Shown here: positions 1-8,621 of the stretch, piece after piece
How the letters are laid out: every line of letters begins with the position of its first letter
Position numbering within the stretch: position 1 is the stretch's first letter
Origin: Verrucomicrobiales bacterium
GTDB taxonomy: Bacteria > Verrucomicrobiota > Verrucomicrobiia > Verrucomicrobiales > DEV007
Direction: 5' to 3'
Length of the DNA: 64,000 nucleotides
Assembly (NCBI GenBank): GCA_002698785.1
Contig: PAAG01000007.1
Coordinates: forward strand, 1-64,000
Position numbers and translations under genes: made by a program
Notes under the pieces: model-generated
Told to the model about the DNA's origin: nothing
Seen by the model: only the letters and a program-made list of their open reading frames with translations
The model's database searches: none

Positions 1-981
1 CCGATTCTCGATCGCATGCCATTGGCCCAGGGCTTTGATACATACTGGGGACCTTTGGGAGCGAATGATGGTGGGTATGTGAAACTCTGGGACCAGAACG
101 AATCCATTGGAGAAAGCAAAGACCTCGCGTCCCTTTCTCGAAAATACACTGATAAATCCATCGATTGGATGAAGCAGCAGGTGGAGACAAATCCAGATCA
201 GCCCTTTCTACTCTACCTGTGCCATACCATGATGCACACTGTTGTCGATGCGTCGCCAGAGTTCCGAGACAAAACAGGGAACGGTCTCTACGCCGATACA
301 TTACAAGAACTCGATCACGAATGCGGTCGACTTCTTAAGGCTATCGACGATTTGTCCATACACGAGAATACTCTGGTAATCTTCACCTCGGACAACGGAC
401 CGTGGTCAAACGACATGGAGCGCCAGAATACCAAGAATGCAAAGCACGTCGAATGGTCGAAAGGGCCGCATTTCTCAGCGGGCAGCAGCGGCCCGCTCCG
501 CGAAGCGAAAGCCTCTGATTACGAAGGCGGTGTACGCGTGCCCTGTCTCGTCCGTTGGCCCGGGAAAGTTCCCGCCGGTCGCGAAAATGACGCCATCTTC
601 GCGACCTTGGACTTTTTACCCACTTTCGCAAATCTTGCCGGATTCGAGATACCTGACGATCGCATCATCGATGGTGTCGATCAGACAGATCTTCTTCTGG
701 GACAAAGCGAAAACGGAAATCGCGAAACTTACTTCTACCATTCCGGAAACCACGGAGTGAGAAAGGGAGACTGGAAGCTGCTCTACGCGAACCGCTGGCC
801 AAAGGAGTTCAAGAACACCTACCCGAAAGACCGAGGTACGAACCAGATCGAACTCTACAATTTGAAAGAAGACATTGGAGAGAAAAACGATCTCTCGAAA
901 GAGCATCCAGACATCGTCAAGAATCTCCGTGCTTTGAAGTTAGTGAGAGAGAAGGAATTGTCGAAAGTGAAATCCCGGTAG
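1..981 (+). CDS. Sulfatase, C-terminal part (5' end outside window)
   Basis: The reading frame is open from the first base, so this is the 3' part of a larger gene; the ATG at 16 is internal. The visible 326 residues match the C-terminal half of secreted arylsulfatase A-type enzymes. They include a metal-site segment (TSDNGPW), a glycine-rich stretch before the EGGVRVP motif, and a C-terminal segment (GDWKLLY ... ELYNLKEDIGE) typical of the family. Such enzymes hydrolyse sulfate esters of glycans or small molecules in the periplasm or outside the cell. The N-terminal C-x-P-S-R site for formylglycine is not in the window, so activity cannot be judged. Two other sulfatases lie at 56221-57792 and 63329-64000. 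Confidence 0.9.
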   Translation, partial: PILDRMPLAQGFDTYWGPLGANDGGYVKLWDQNESIGESKDLASLSRKYTDKSIDWMKQQVETNPDQPFLLYLCHTMMHTVVDASPEFRDKTGNGLYADTLQELDHECGRLLKAIDDLSIHENTLVIFTSDNGPWSNDMERQNTKNAKHVEWSKGPHFSAGSSGPLREAKASDYEGGVRVPCLVRWPGKVPAGRENDAIFATLDFLPTFANLAGFEIPDDRIIDGVDQTDLLLGQSENGNRETYFYHSGNHGVRKGDWKLLYANRWPKEFKNTYPKDRGTNQIELYNLKEDIGEKNDLSKEHPDIVKNLRALKLVREKELSKVKSR

Positions 982-1353
982 TGTGGAGCTACCTTTGGTT
1001 CTGTAATTGCACGTAGAGAATCAATTCAAGCTCCAGTATTTCGCGATTCCAGATTCGGAGATGGCTATTGTTTGGGATCGCTCTCCACTTAACCTCTGAA
1101 CCAAATTAAGCGTCAGAGACTACGTGAGAGGAGCAGAGGCTGAGCAGCAAATTTGTTCTGCTATTCGGCACGGTATCTATTACCATACTATGGGATTATA
1201 CGAAAATTACGGAGTGAATATTAGTACATCGAAACGCTCTCCTCTTTACAGCTTTAGTCACAAAGTTACCGTTGACACTGTCCTCGTATTCTTTAGTCTC
1301 GCATATAACGACGGATACCGAAAAGGTATACCCCCTGGCCGTCTCATACAGTG
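982..1353. other. Intergenic stretch without a convincing gene
   Basis: About 370 bases between the sulfatase and the next gene. A 76-codon frame at 1124-1354 is open, but its product has no recognisable motif and no signal peptide, and it runs into the next gene's start. No terminator-like hairpin was seen. Confidence 0.5.
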
Positions 1354-1986
1354 ATGAGAACAATGGATTACTTCCCAAGCCGGTCGCTTTTGAGCGTTGT
1401 AATTTTTGCCATATTACTCGCCATTTTTGGTGTTCGAACTTCGGAGGCATGTGTATTCACGCATATCGATGAACGGCGAGCCGAGAGAAAAGCGAAAAGA
1501 AAATTTAAACCAGACGACTCCGGATACGGCTCTCTGAAGTTCGAGAAAGCAATGGTTCGTTTCTGGGCGAAGCAGAAAAGAAAAGAGAAAACTGCTACCT
1601 GCAAACGCAAGGCGAAAAAGAACCTCGTGAAGCGCCTGGTGAAGGTGCGGAAGATTGTTCGGCAGAGAGCGGCTAATACCCCACGCGGAATCTGGGAGAT
1701 TACGCTATCTAAAGAGGGCTTTACGGATATTGTCACGAATTTGCACTTCTCCTCCGTGAACGAGCATAACGATAGCTTGGCGGGAACGGTGGAAAGACCG
1801 GTCGGGAATGTCCTTACGACATTCAGTGGGTATGAGAATGGATTGCGAGTGGAGATCGTTACAAGAATCGGAGAGGCGATCGTCATGGTTTACAATCCCT
1901 CGAACTCGAATGCTGCCAGTGGTTTTGCTGTGCTCGCCGATAGAACTGTCATGAGCGTATCCGCCGTTCGGATCCAGGGGCCGTGA
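1354..1986 (+). CDS. Hypothetical secreted, highly basic protein
   Basis: Not assigned to a family. The product (about 210 aa) starts with a short polar stretch, a hydrophobic core (LLSVVIFAILLAIFGV) and a TSEAC junction, so it has a Sec signal peptide, possibly with a lipobox-like Cys. The next 90 residues are extremely rich in Lys and Arg. The C-terminal half looks like a small beta-rich domain. Starts are possible at GTG 1351, ATG 1354 and ATG 1363; all keep the signal peptide. A long antisense frame at 1368-1886 is judged a shadow because only this strand encodes a signal peptide. The gene is convergent with the signal-peptidase-like gene next to it. The basic segment could bind polyanions, but that is a guess. 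Confidence 0.6.
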   Translation: MRTMDYFPSRSLLSVVIFAILLAIFGVRTSEACVFTHIDERRAERKAKRKFKPDDSGYGSLKFEKAMVRFWAKQKRKEKTATCKRKAKKNLVKRLVKVRKIVRQRAANTPRGIWEITLSKEGFTDIVTNLHFSSVNEHNDSLAGTVERPVGNVLTTFSGYENGLRVEIVTRIGEAIVMVYNPSNSNAASGFAVLADRTVMSVSAVRIQGP

Positions 1987-2017
1987 GGTGCCCCATTCGT
2001 AAAATAAGAGATTGGTC

Positions 2018-2638
2018 TTACTCGACCGCCCCGAATCGGTCAGGCGGCCAATAGCGAAACCAAATTTTCCCCCGGAGGTGCCTCTTGTGCACAGATCCCC
2101 ACATGCGGCTGTCATTGCTGTTTCCGAGATTGTCACCAAGGACAAAGTAGGAACCCTCAGGGACCGTATAGAGATTTTTCGCTGAGGACGGGTATTTCGC
2201 CTGATGTTGAAACGCGACGGGATTCGGTTCAGGGGTAAGTTGGCAGGGCTCGCCGTTCACGAGGAGTTGATCGTTGTCGATACTGATTTCATCTCCGGGG
2301 AGGCCGACGACACGAAAGGTGTAGATGGTAGTGGGAAAATGATCCTGCATATCGAGTATCTCATTTACCTCGAACGCGATGATTTCATTCCTCTCAGGGG
2401 GCCTGAACCAATAGGTGATTTTCTCAACGTAAATCATGTCCCCAGGATTGATGGCAGGTGACATGGCGGAGGAAGGTATTTGGTAATTTTTAACAACGCC
2501 AGTGATGGAAAGAATTGTCCAAATTATGAAGGGAGCCGCGATGACTATTCCGAGAACAAGCCACGCACGATTCTGAGTCTTCCGCCTCGGTAGTGGTGGT
2601 GGTGCATCGACAGCAGTGAGTTTTAGGTTGTCAGCCAT
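2018..2638 (-). CDS. Signal peptidase I-like (S26) protein lacking the catalytic dyad
   Basis: A 206-residue protein with a proline-rich cytoplasmic N-terminus, one membrane segment (about residues 26-48) and the S26 fold motifs: PSSAMSP at 55-61, NPGD at 64-67, FRVVGLPGD at 108-116 and a conserved GDN-x-x-NS-x-DSR-x-WG box. In active bacterial enzymes the nucleophile is the Ser before Met in S-M-x-P; here it is Ala58. The general-base Lys precedes the R-V-V-G motif; here it is Phe108. I checked both codons on the strand. The rest of the fold is well kept, so this is either a non-catalytic homologue or one using other residues (Ser57 is adjacent). Normal LepB cleaves secretory signal peptides at the membrane; that role cannot be assumed here. 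Confidence 0.85.
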   Translation of the reverse strand: MADNLKLTAVDAPPPLPRRKTQNRAWLVLGIVIAAPFIIWTILSITGVVKNYQIPSSAMSPAINPGDMIYVEKITYWFRPPERNEIIAFEVNEILDMQDHFPTTIYTFRVVGLPGDEISIDNDQLLVNGEPCQLTPEPNPVAFQHQAKYPSSAKNLYTVPEGSYFVLGDNLGNSNDSRMWGSVHKRHLRGKIWFRYWPPDRFGAVE

Positions 2639-3130
2639 TGCTGTTTTCTATGGTAAGCCCGTTGGCCGGGAAATTGGCAAGGTATTTTGCTCGAAGCCCT
2701 TTGAGAGACGGTCTAGGCACCATGAAGGGCTAGCCAATGGAGATCGACTAAAATCAAGAAATATGGTATTGTTAGTCAGGGTTGCTTCCTAGAGATGGTG
2801 TAATCCGGTTTGCCTCGTTCTATCCATCTCTCTTCGCAGCGAACTGGCTAACGCACAAAGTTGCCCGGAAAAGCGGAGGGGAAGAGGAGAAAATGAGCTC
2901 AAATGCATGAAAATGACAGGCTCTCATCAATTGGTAAATTTTGTAAATCCCTGTTTTTCAATCTGTTATATAATGGTGGCTCCCCGGAATCGCCAAAAAA
3001 CGAAAGCCCCATCTTTTCCCATCATTTTGTCAAAGTATGAACAACTTCCTCAGGTTCATTTCGCGAACGGAAGATTGTTGTTTGCTGCACCGACGTCGCG
3101 GACTATTTATTATTGTTAACCATTCCCTCG
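2639..3130. other. Intergenic region between divergent genes
   Basis: About 490 bases between the signal-peptidase-like gene and dacB, which are transcribed away from each other, so both promoters should lie here. The stretch just before dacB is AT-richer than its surroundings. Short open frames (such as 2907-3119) show no recognisable motif. I see no RNA gene or clear repeat. Confidence 0.45.
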
Positions 3131-4576
3131 ATGATTCGTTTTTCTTTGCCCCTGATTCTCATCCTATTCACTCACGCGATTTATGCGGAAACGGACCCCG
3201 TCATTTCAGTGGCAGAGGGGATCGAGAAACGAGATGGTTTGAAGACGGCTTCGGTCGGCTTCTGCATGATCCCTCTTGATGGTGAGCCAAGTGCCGCGAA
3301 AGGCTACCGGATGGATACAGGGCTCGTGCCAGCCTCTACGATGAAGGCGATTACCACTGCCACAGCGAACGAAGTGCTGGGGCCGGAATTCCGCTTCAAA
3401 ACAGAGATACAACTCGCCGGTAAGCTCGCCGAGGATGGAACGTTGACTGGTGACGTTGTGATTCGTGGTGGCGGCGATCCGACACTTGGGGACTCGGGAA
3501 TTGCGAATGACTTTTCCAAATGGGAATCGGCTCTTCGTGAAGCCGGAGTGAAGAAGGTCGAAGGATCGATAGTAGGTGACGCATCGCTTTTCGGCACGCA
3601 GATGGTGCCCGATTCGTGGCAACGCAACGATATCGGAAACTACTACGGAGCGGGGGCGTGCGGCCTTACGTTTCATCAGAATCTCTTTTACTGTTCGTTC
3701 CGCACACCCAAAGTGGGTGGGATCGCCCCTTTTGTGGGAACGGATCCGAAGTTGCCCGAGGTGGAGTTTTTCAACGAAATGCGCGTGGGCTCTTCGGGTT
3801 CTGGCGACCAGGGGTATATCTACGGAGTGCCGTATGCGAAGGTCTATTACCTGCGAGGAACCGTGCCGGCGGGGAGTGGGTCGTTCACCATTAAAGGCTC
3901 GATACCAGATCCGGCTTTTTTCTGTGCCCGAGCGTTTACGAAGTATTTGAACGAGAACGGTATCGAAGTAAGTGGTGAACCGACAACGGACCGACTGCTT
4001 GGGCACGAGGGAAAGACTCTGTCGGCAAGAAAGGTTATCTCTGAGCAGGAGTCAGACACCTTGGCTTCGCTGATGGTTCTAACGAACCAGAAGTCGAACA
4101 ATCTCCGTGCTGAGTGTATGCACCGTATGGTCGGTGTGGAAAAGGAAGGCAAGGGGACAACCAAGGCGGCATCAGAAGCTGTGACAGATTTCTGGGGCGA
4201 TAAAGGAGTGGATATGTCGGGATACTACATGGCTGACGGATGCGGGCTCTCTCGCGCAAATTCGGTTACTGCTCGCCAGATGGCGGGGATCCTCTATCAC
4301 GCGGCAAAAGGGGAGCACTTTGAATCTTTTCGGAAGTCGCTGCCAGTAGCTGGGCAGTCGGGGACCTTACGCAGCATTGGGCGAGGCACATCGGCGGAAG
4401 GCCGGGTGCGGGCCAAAAGTGGAACCATTGACCGGGTGAAGTGCTATGCGGGGTATGTGACAGCGCGGAGCGGAAAGGTCTACTCGTTCGCAATCTTCGT
4501 AAATAACTACGAGGGATATTCTTCTCAGGCGAAGTCAGCGATCGTGGATGTGTGGGTGAGAATGGTTGGCATGTAG
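3131..4576 (+). CDS. dacB: D-alanyl-D-alanine carboxypeptidase/endopeptidase (PBP4 type)
   Basis: Peptidase family S13. It trims D-Ala from muropeptides or cleaves D-Ala-meso-DAP cross-links in the periplasm. All three penicillin-binding motifs are visible: S-x-x-K as STMK (Ser69, Lys72), S-x-N as SNN (in QKSNNLRAE), and K-S-G-T near the C-terminus. The length (481 aa) is usual for PBP4. The frame opens at TTG 3113, but ATG 3131 gives a clean signal peptide (MIRFSLPLILILFTHAIYA) and is chosen. It stands alone, with about 220 bases to the next gene. Assignment to the family is firm; the balance of carboxypeptidase and endopeptidase activity is not known. Confidence 0.92.
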   Translation: MIRFSLPLILILFTHAIYAETDPVISVAEGIEKRDGLKTASVGFCMIPLDGEPSAAKGYRMDTGLVPASTMKAITTATANEVLGPEFRFKTEIQLAGKLAEDGTLTGDVVIRGGGDPTLGDSGIANDFSKWESALREAGVKKVEGSIVGDASLFGTQMVPDSWQRNDIGNYYGAGACGLTFHQNLFYCSFRTPKVGGIAPFVGTDPKLPEVEFFNEMRVGSSGSGDQGYIYGVPYAKVYYLRGTVPAGSGSFTIKGSIPDPAFFCARAFTKYLNENGIEVSGEPTTDRLLGHEGKTLSARKVISEQESDTLASLMVLTNQKSNNLRAECMHRMVGVEKEGKGTTKAASEAVTDFWGDKGVDMSGYYMADGCGLSRANSVTARQMAGILYHAAKGEHFESFRKSLPVAGQSGTLRSIGRGTSAEGRVRAKSGTIDRVKCYAGYVTARSGKVYSFAIFVNNYEGYSSQAKSAIVDVWVRMVGM

Positions 4577-4794
4577 AAATTTACTTGAGGGCTTCGAATA
4601 GTGAGAATATGCTCCTCCAACGCTTTTTTAGGCTTATGATCGTCTCGGTAAAACTTCGCTGATCGCCCGGTTCGGGTTTTGATGCAGTGATTTGAAAGGT
4701 GCTAACGACACTGGTCGTCGTAGCGCAGTGATCTTTTTAGTGGCAATTGCCACGATTCTTTTGGTGTCGATAGACACGTTTTGATTTTTACGTA

Positions 4795-5712
4795 ATGAAT
4801 GAGAATACGATTTTGCAGGTCGACGGTTTGGTGAAAAGACTGGGCGGAAAACCTGTCGTGAATGATGTCGGTTTTTCCTGCTCGAAAGGCGAAGTGGTCG
4901 GCTTGTTAGGCCCCAATGGTGCCGGTAAGACTACGACGTTGCGAATGTGTTATGGCTTCCTGCGGCCGGACTCGGGAACAGTTCGTGTCGGCGAATGGGA
5001 CATCCAGAAGGATAATGATCCCGCAAGCCGCGCTATCGGGGTGTGCACCCAGGACGAGACTTTTGATGGTGATTTCACCGTAAGAGGAAACCTTGTCCAG
5101 GGGTGCCGATACTATCGTCCGAAGATCGCGGACCGAGACGAGCGGGTAGAGGAAGTATTGGAGCAGTTCGGATTGAAGGATTTTGCAGATGCGAAACCGG
5201 ATACCCTGTCGGGTGGATATCGGCGACGGTTGATGATTGCACGGGCCGTAGTGCACCGTCCGCAAATAGTCTTCCTTGACGAGCCTACGACTGGGCTGGA
5301 CCCGGAAGCTCGGGTTTTGGTCTGGGAATTGGTGGATTCTCTCCGTGCGCAGGGAATGGCGGTTGTCCTGACGACTCACTACATGGATGAAGCAGAGCGC
5401 TTATCGGATCGCCTGATTCTCCTGAAGGGAGGAAAAATTCGAGCGACAGGTACGACGGAAAAGCTTCTAGGAGATGTCGTGGGAGAGCATGTTGTGGTTG
5501 TTTCCCGGACGGGGGCTGACCTGGAAGTGGTCGACGCATGGTTCCGAGAAAGAGGAGGGAAGCATTCCGTTATTCTCACAGACTGGCATGTTCCGATGGG
5601 TAGTGCTGATTTGGCGGAGTTCGTTACGAGCTTTCCGGACCTGCGATACGAGGTGCGACCGCCGACGTTGGACGATCTATTTCTGGCTCTGGCGAAGGAG
5701 GTGGCGCAATGA
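4795..5712 (+). CDS. ABC transporter ATP-binding protein, NodI type
   Basis: ATPase subunit (305 aa) of an ABC-2 exporter. It has a Walker A motif (GPNGAGKTT) near residue 40, the signature LSGGYRRRL, a Walker B with the D-loop (VFLDEPTTGLD), and the switch His in LTTHYMDEAE. The extra C-terminal domain of about 90 residues and the CTQDETFDGDFTVRGNL segment resemble the NodI/DrrA branch. Its stop overlaps the start of the permease gene by 4 nt (ATGA), so the two are translationally coupled. The substrate is not shown by sequence; NodI-like systems export lipids, lipo-oligosaccharides or drugs. Confidence 0.92.
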   Translation: MNENTILQVDGLVKRLGGKPVVNDVGFSCSKGEVVGLLGPNGAGKTTTLRMCYGFLRPDSGTVRVGEWDIQKDNDPASRAIGVCTQDETFDGDFTVRGNLVQGCRYYRPKIADRDERVEEVLEQFGLKDFADAKPDTLSGGYRRRLMIARAVVHRPQIVFLDEPTTGLDPEARVLVWELVDSLRAQGMAVVLTTHYMDEAERLSDRLILLKGGKIRATGTTEKLLGDVVGEHVVVVSRTGADLEVVDAWFRERGGKHSVILTDWHVPMGSADLAEFVTSFPDLRYEVRPPTLDDLFLALAKEVAQ

Positions 5713-6527
5713 AAGGTAATACGTTGTACTCGCCGATGTTCCATTGGCAGAGCTGGGCGGTTGTTGCTCGTCACTTGAGGGTCTTGCTTCTGAACTGGCA
5801 TACGGCATTGGTTCCGCCAATTGCAGAGCCGGTGGTGCTTTTGCTCGCGTTCGGCGTGGGGCTTGGCAGACAGATGGATGACTTCACCTGGAACGGAGAA
5901 CCCATCAGTTATCTGTCTTACCTCGCGCCCGGTATTCTGGCATACACATCGTTCATGATGGCCTTTTTCCAGTCGTTGTTCTCTGCCTTCATGCGGATGC
6001 ACTACCAGCGAACCTGGGAGGGGCAATTGACGACGCAGGTGCGGCTGGAGCATGTGATCTGGGGCGAGGCTCTCTGGGCGGCGAGTTTGGCTTCGTTCTA
6101 TGTGGTGACGATGTGTCTGGTGCTGATAGGCTTTGGTCTCGGCGGCATGCTGACTCTGAATTGGCCTTGGATGCTGGTGGCGATACCGGTCCTTTACTTG
6201 GGATCACTCGCTTTTGCCTTTGTCGGGCTGCTCTTTACGGCGACTCTGCCAAGTATGGATCACATGGGATTACCGTTTTTCCTGGTGATTTTACCAATCG
6301 GGTTTGCAAGTGGGACATATTTCCCGCTGCCGGATATCAAGTGGCTGCATATTCTGGCGGAGGCGAACCCACTGTATCACTTGGCCGAGGGTGTTAGGTT
6401 GTTGTTGATCGACGGCACGCTCTCCTTCCATCTTCCTAAGGCCATAGGGATGTCCCTTGTGATGTTGCTCATACTTGTCCCGATTGTTCGGCGGAAACTG
6501 AGACGACGAATCTTTGGGGAGGACTGA
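5709..6527 (+). CDS. ABC-2 type permease, NodJ type
   Basis: Integral membrane partner of the upstream ATPase (272 aa). It has about six hydrophobic segments and the ABC-2 pattern of a loop before TM1 followed by YLAPGILAYTSFM. A late FFLVILPIGFASGTYFPL-like segment matches NodJ and related lipid or polysaccharide exporters. The start overlaps the ATPase gene by 4 nt. Two such heterodimers would form the transporter in the inner membrane. A hairpin at 6564-6587 follows and may end the transcript. Confidence 0.9.
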   Translation: MKGNTLYSPMFHWQSWAVVARHLRVLLLNWHTALVPPIAEPVVLLLAFGVGLGRQMDDFTWNGEPISYLSYLAPGILAYTSFMMAFFQSLFSAFMRMHYQRTWEGQLTTQVRLEHVIWGEALWAASLASFYVVTMCLVLIGFGLGGMLTLNWPWMLVAIPVLYLGSLAFAFVGLLFTATLPSMDHMGLPFFLVILPIGFASGTYFPLPDIKWLHILAEANPLYHLAEGVRLLLIDGTLSFHLPKAIGMSLVMLLILVPIVRRKLRRRIFGED

Positions 6528-6563
6528 TGCTTCAGCCTTTTCGATCAGAGTAATCTACTGTCT

Positions 6564-6587
6564 CGGAGCGGCTTAGCCCCCGCTCCG
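6564..6587. terminator. Terminator-like hairpin after the ABC genes
   Basis: Perfect 8-bp inverted repeat (CGGAGCGG / CCGCTCCG) with an 8-nt loop, 36 nt after the permease stop. There is no T-run after it, so it is only a possible terminator or mRNA-stabilising stem. Confidence 0.4.
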
Positions 6588-6680
6588 GGGCGAGCCATTG
6601 AGGAAAAAGTGCTTGCCATATCTCTTCGAATAGGCAACATACCAACCAGTCGGTATGTTAAATCTAAACGTGAGATTTCT

Positions 6681-7100
6681 ATGATCATTTCGAGTGAGCG
6701 AGAGTTTCCTGTCTCAATGAGTTCCTTGTATCGGGCATTCTCCGATACGGAAGTCCGAGAAAAGTGGTGGGGGCCGAATGGCTTCTCAAGCGAGACAGAA
6801 AAGTGCGAGCTCAAAAAAGGGGGAGAGTGGATTCTGGATATGATTGGTCCGAATGGGCATCGCTATCCCAACCGCTCTGTGTTCTTGGAAGTCGAGCCGG
6901 AAGCACTTGTGATCTACGATCACGAAGAGCCGTCCTTTGTCATGAAAATGGAGTTTATCTCCACAGAGAATGGATCTCGCTTGAAATGGACGATGGACTT
7001 CAAAGAGAAGGATGAGTCAGACAAGTTTCGTGCCTTCCTGGAGAACGCCAATCAGGAGAATTTCGATCGGCTGGCTCGAGTGCTCGACAACGACGTCTGA
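6681..7100 (+). CDS. AHSA1/SRPBCC domain protein
   Basis: About 139 residues with the START/SRPBCC fold of the Hsp90-activator-like (AHSA1) group. It begins with a short strand (REFPVSMSSLYRAFSD), has the family W-W-G-P motif (EKWWGPNGF), a central GGEWILDMIGPNG turn and a C-terminal helix. Such bacterial proteins bind small hydrophobic ligands; the ligand is unknown. The frame opens at GTG 6609, but ATG 6681 starts the domain directly. It is followed after 5 nt by a TetR gene and may be co-transcribed with it. Confidence 0.85.
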   Translation: MIISSEREFPVSMSSLYRAFSDTEVREKWWGPNGFSSETEKCELKKGGEWILDMIGPNGHRYPNRSVFLEVEPEALVIYDHEEPSFVMKMEFISTENGSRLKWTMDFKEKDESDKFRAFLENANQENFDRLARVLDNDV

Positions 7101-7105
7101 TTTCA

Positions 7106-7714
7106 ATGGCTAGAAGAAGACAGCGTCAGCCAGAGGAAACCAGACGGAAGCTTGTCGAGGCGACGGTTTGTCTCGTCATCGATCAAGGATTCAATGCGAC
7201 GAGCATTGATCAGATTTGTGCTGCTGCAGATGTGACGAAAGGGAGCTTCTTTCACCATTTCCCGAACAAAGATGCCATTGGCGAAGCAGCAATTATGTGG
7301 TGGAGCGAGATGGGGACAAATCTCTATGCCGAAGCGTGGAAAGACTCTAAATCGGATCCACTGGAGCAACTGCATGCCATGCTGGATATCATGGATTCAT
7401 TCACAAGGAGAGAAGGAGAAGCATGTCGGTGCCTGATCGGAATGATGTCGCAGGAACTTGCGGAAACTCACCCCGATATTCGGGAATCCTGCGCAAGAGA
7501 GCTGACGGTGTGGACAGATAACGTGGCGAGACTGCTTCGAGAGGCGAAGAAAACGCACATCGTGAAACGTGATTTCGATCCAGAGCAGGTCGCTTGGTTT
7601 CTAAACAGCCTTTGGCAAGGTTCTATGTTAATTGCCAAGAATCGGCTGTCTCCAGAAATGATCCGGGACAACCTCCGCATAGGAAGGGAATACGTTGATT
7701 CACTTTTTGAGTAG
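7106..7714 (+). CDS. TetR family transcriptional regulator
   Basis: A 202-residue protein with a typical TetR N-terminal helix-turn-helix: a helix starting ETRRKLVEAT, then TSIDQICAAADVTKGSFFHHFPNKDAIGE at about residues 32-60. The C-terminal two thirds is the helical ligand-binding domain, with CRCLIGMMSQELAE in its middle. It sits inside a run of small same-strand genes for ligand-binding-fold proteins (6681-9182) and probably regulates them or the convergent RND efflux operon; this is inferred from position only. Confidence 0.92.
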   Translation: MARRRQRQPEETRRKLVEATVCLVIDQGFNATSIDQICAAADVTKGSFFHHFPNKDAIGEAAIMWWSEMGTNLYAEAWKDSKSDPLEQLHAMLDIMDSFTRREGEACRCLIGMMSQELAETHPDIRESCARELTVWTDNVARLLREAKKTHIVKRDFDPEQVAWFLNSLWQGSMLIAKNRLSPEMIRDNLRIGREYVDSLFE

Positions 7715-7723
7715 ATCCCTAAC

Positions 7724-8209
7724 ATGAAAATAAACACTACAGCCAAAATCACTCCTTTCCTCTGGTTTGACACCCAGGCAGAAGAGGCTGCCCAATTTTA
7801 CACTTCGGTGTTCGAAGGTGGCGAAATTCTACATGTGACCCGATATACAGAGGTTGGCCCTGGCCCGGAAGGCTCGGCGATGACGGTCGTATTCGAAATC
7901 GGAGGCGTTGAATTCACCGCTTTGAATGGAGGTCCACTCTTCACTTTCAACGAATCAGTCTCGTTTGTGATTCACTGCGATGGTCAGGATGAAATCGACC
8001 ACTTCTGGAATGCACTATCTGAAAATGGAGAGGTTCAACAGTGCGGATGGTTGAAAGATCGATTTGGGCTCTCATGGCAAGTTGTTCCCAGTAACCTTGG
8101 AGATTTCTTTGATCCCAATCAGCCGGAGAAGTCGGCGAAAGTGATTAACGCACTAAGAGGGATGGTGAAACTCGATTTGGCTGCTCTGGAAGCGGCTGCT
8201 GACAACTAA
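7724..8209 (+). CDS. VOC superfamily protein, PhnB-like
   Basis: A 161-residue glyoxalase-fold protein of the PhnB / 3-demethylubiquinone-methyltransferase-like group. Family marks are KITPFLWFDTQAEEAAQFYTS at the N-terminus, a GGVEFTALNGG segment in the middle, and WLKDRFGLSWQVVP near the end. Members bind metal or small ligands; reaction unknown despite the traditional 'methyltransferase' name. It follows the TetR gene by 9 nt. Confidence 0.88.
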   Translation: MKINTTAKITPFLWFDTQAEEAAQFYTSVFEGGEILHVTRYTEVGPGPEGSAMTVVFEIGGVEFTALNGGPLFTFNESVSFVIHCDGQDEIDHFWNALSENGEVQQCGWLKDRFGLSWQVVPSNLGDFFDPNQPEKSAKVINALRGMVKLDLAALEAAADN

Positions 8210-8234
8210 CCTGTAACAAGATAAAACTAATATT

Positions 8235-8609
8235 ATGAGTGAATACGTTGATGGATTTGTGATTCCCGTTCCAAAAGAGAACATTGAAAAATATGAGGAA
8301 ATCGCCACGAAGGCAGGTGAAATCTGGAAAGAGTATGGAGCTCTCGATTACCGTGAGACCCTGCTGGATGATCCCACTTCCCCGGACCTTGTCTCTTTCC
8401 TGAACCTCGCTGGAGCTAAGGAAGGTGAAACGGTTGCTTTTTCATGGATCACCTATGAATCCAAAGAGCATCGGGATTCCGTGAATGAGAAAGTGATGGC
8501 GGATCCAAGAATTAACGAGATGTGTGGTGTCGAAGAGGTATTCGACTGTAAGAGAATGGCGTATGGCGGCTTCGAAACGCTCGTGCACATCTCCCGAAAC
8601 AAAATCTGA
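8235..8609 (+). CDS. DUF1428 family protein
   Basis: A 124-residue protein matching the DUF1428 (YbaA-like) family: N-terminal YVDGFVIPVP, a conserved GALDYRETLLDD segment, and a C-terminal KRMAYGGFETLV motif. The fold is a ferredoxin-like dimeric barrel; no reaction is established. It lies in the same small-gene run as the VOC and SRPBCC genes. Confidence 0.88.
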   Translation: MSEYVDGFVIPVPKENIEKYEEIATKAGEIWKEYGALDYRETLLDDPTSPDLVSFLNLAGAKEGETVAFSWITYESKEHRDSVNEKVMADPRINEMCGVEEVFDCKRMAYGGFETLVHISRNKI

Positions 8610-8621
8610 AAGGCTATAGCT

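Noticed and set aside
1124-1354. A 76-codon plus-strand frame before the basic secreted protein
   Set aside because: No motif, no clear ribosome site, and it overlaps the next start.
1368-1886. A 172-codon minus-strand frame
   Set aside because: Antisense to the 1354-1986 gene, which has a clear signal peptide; the antisense frame has none.
3206-4006. A 266-codon minus-strand frame
   Set aside because: Antisense to dacB, which has all three penicillin-binding motifs; no motif on the minus frame.
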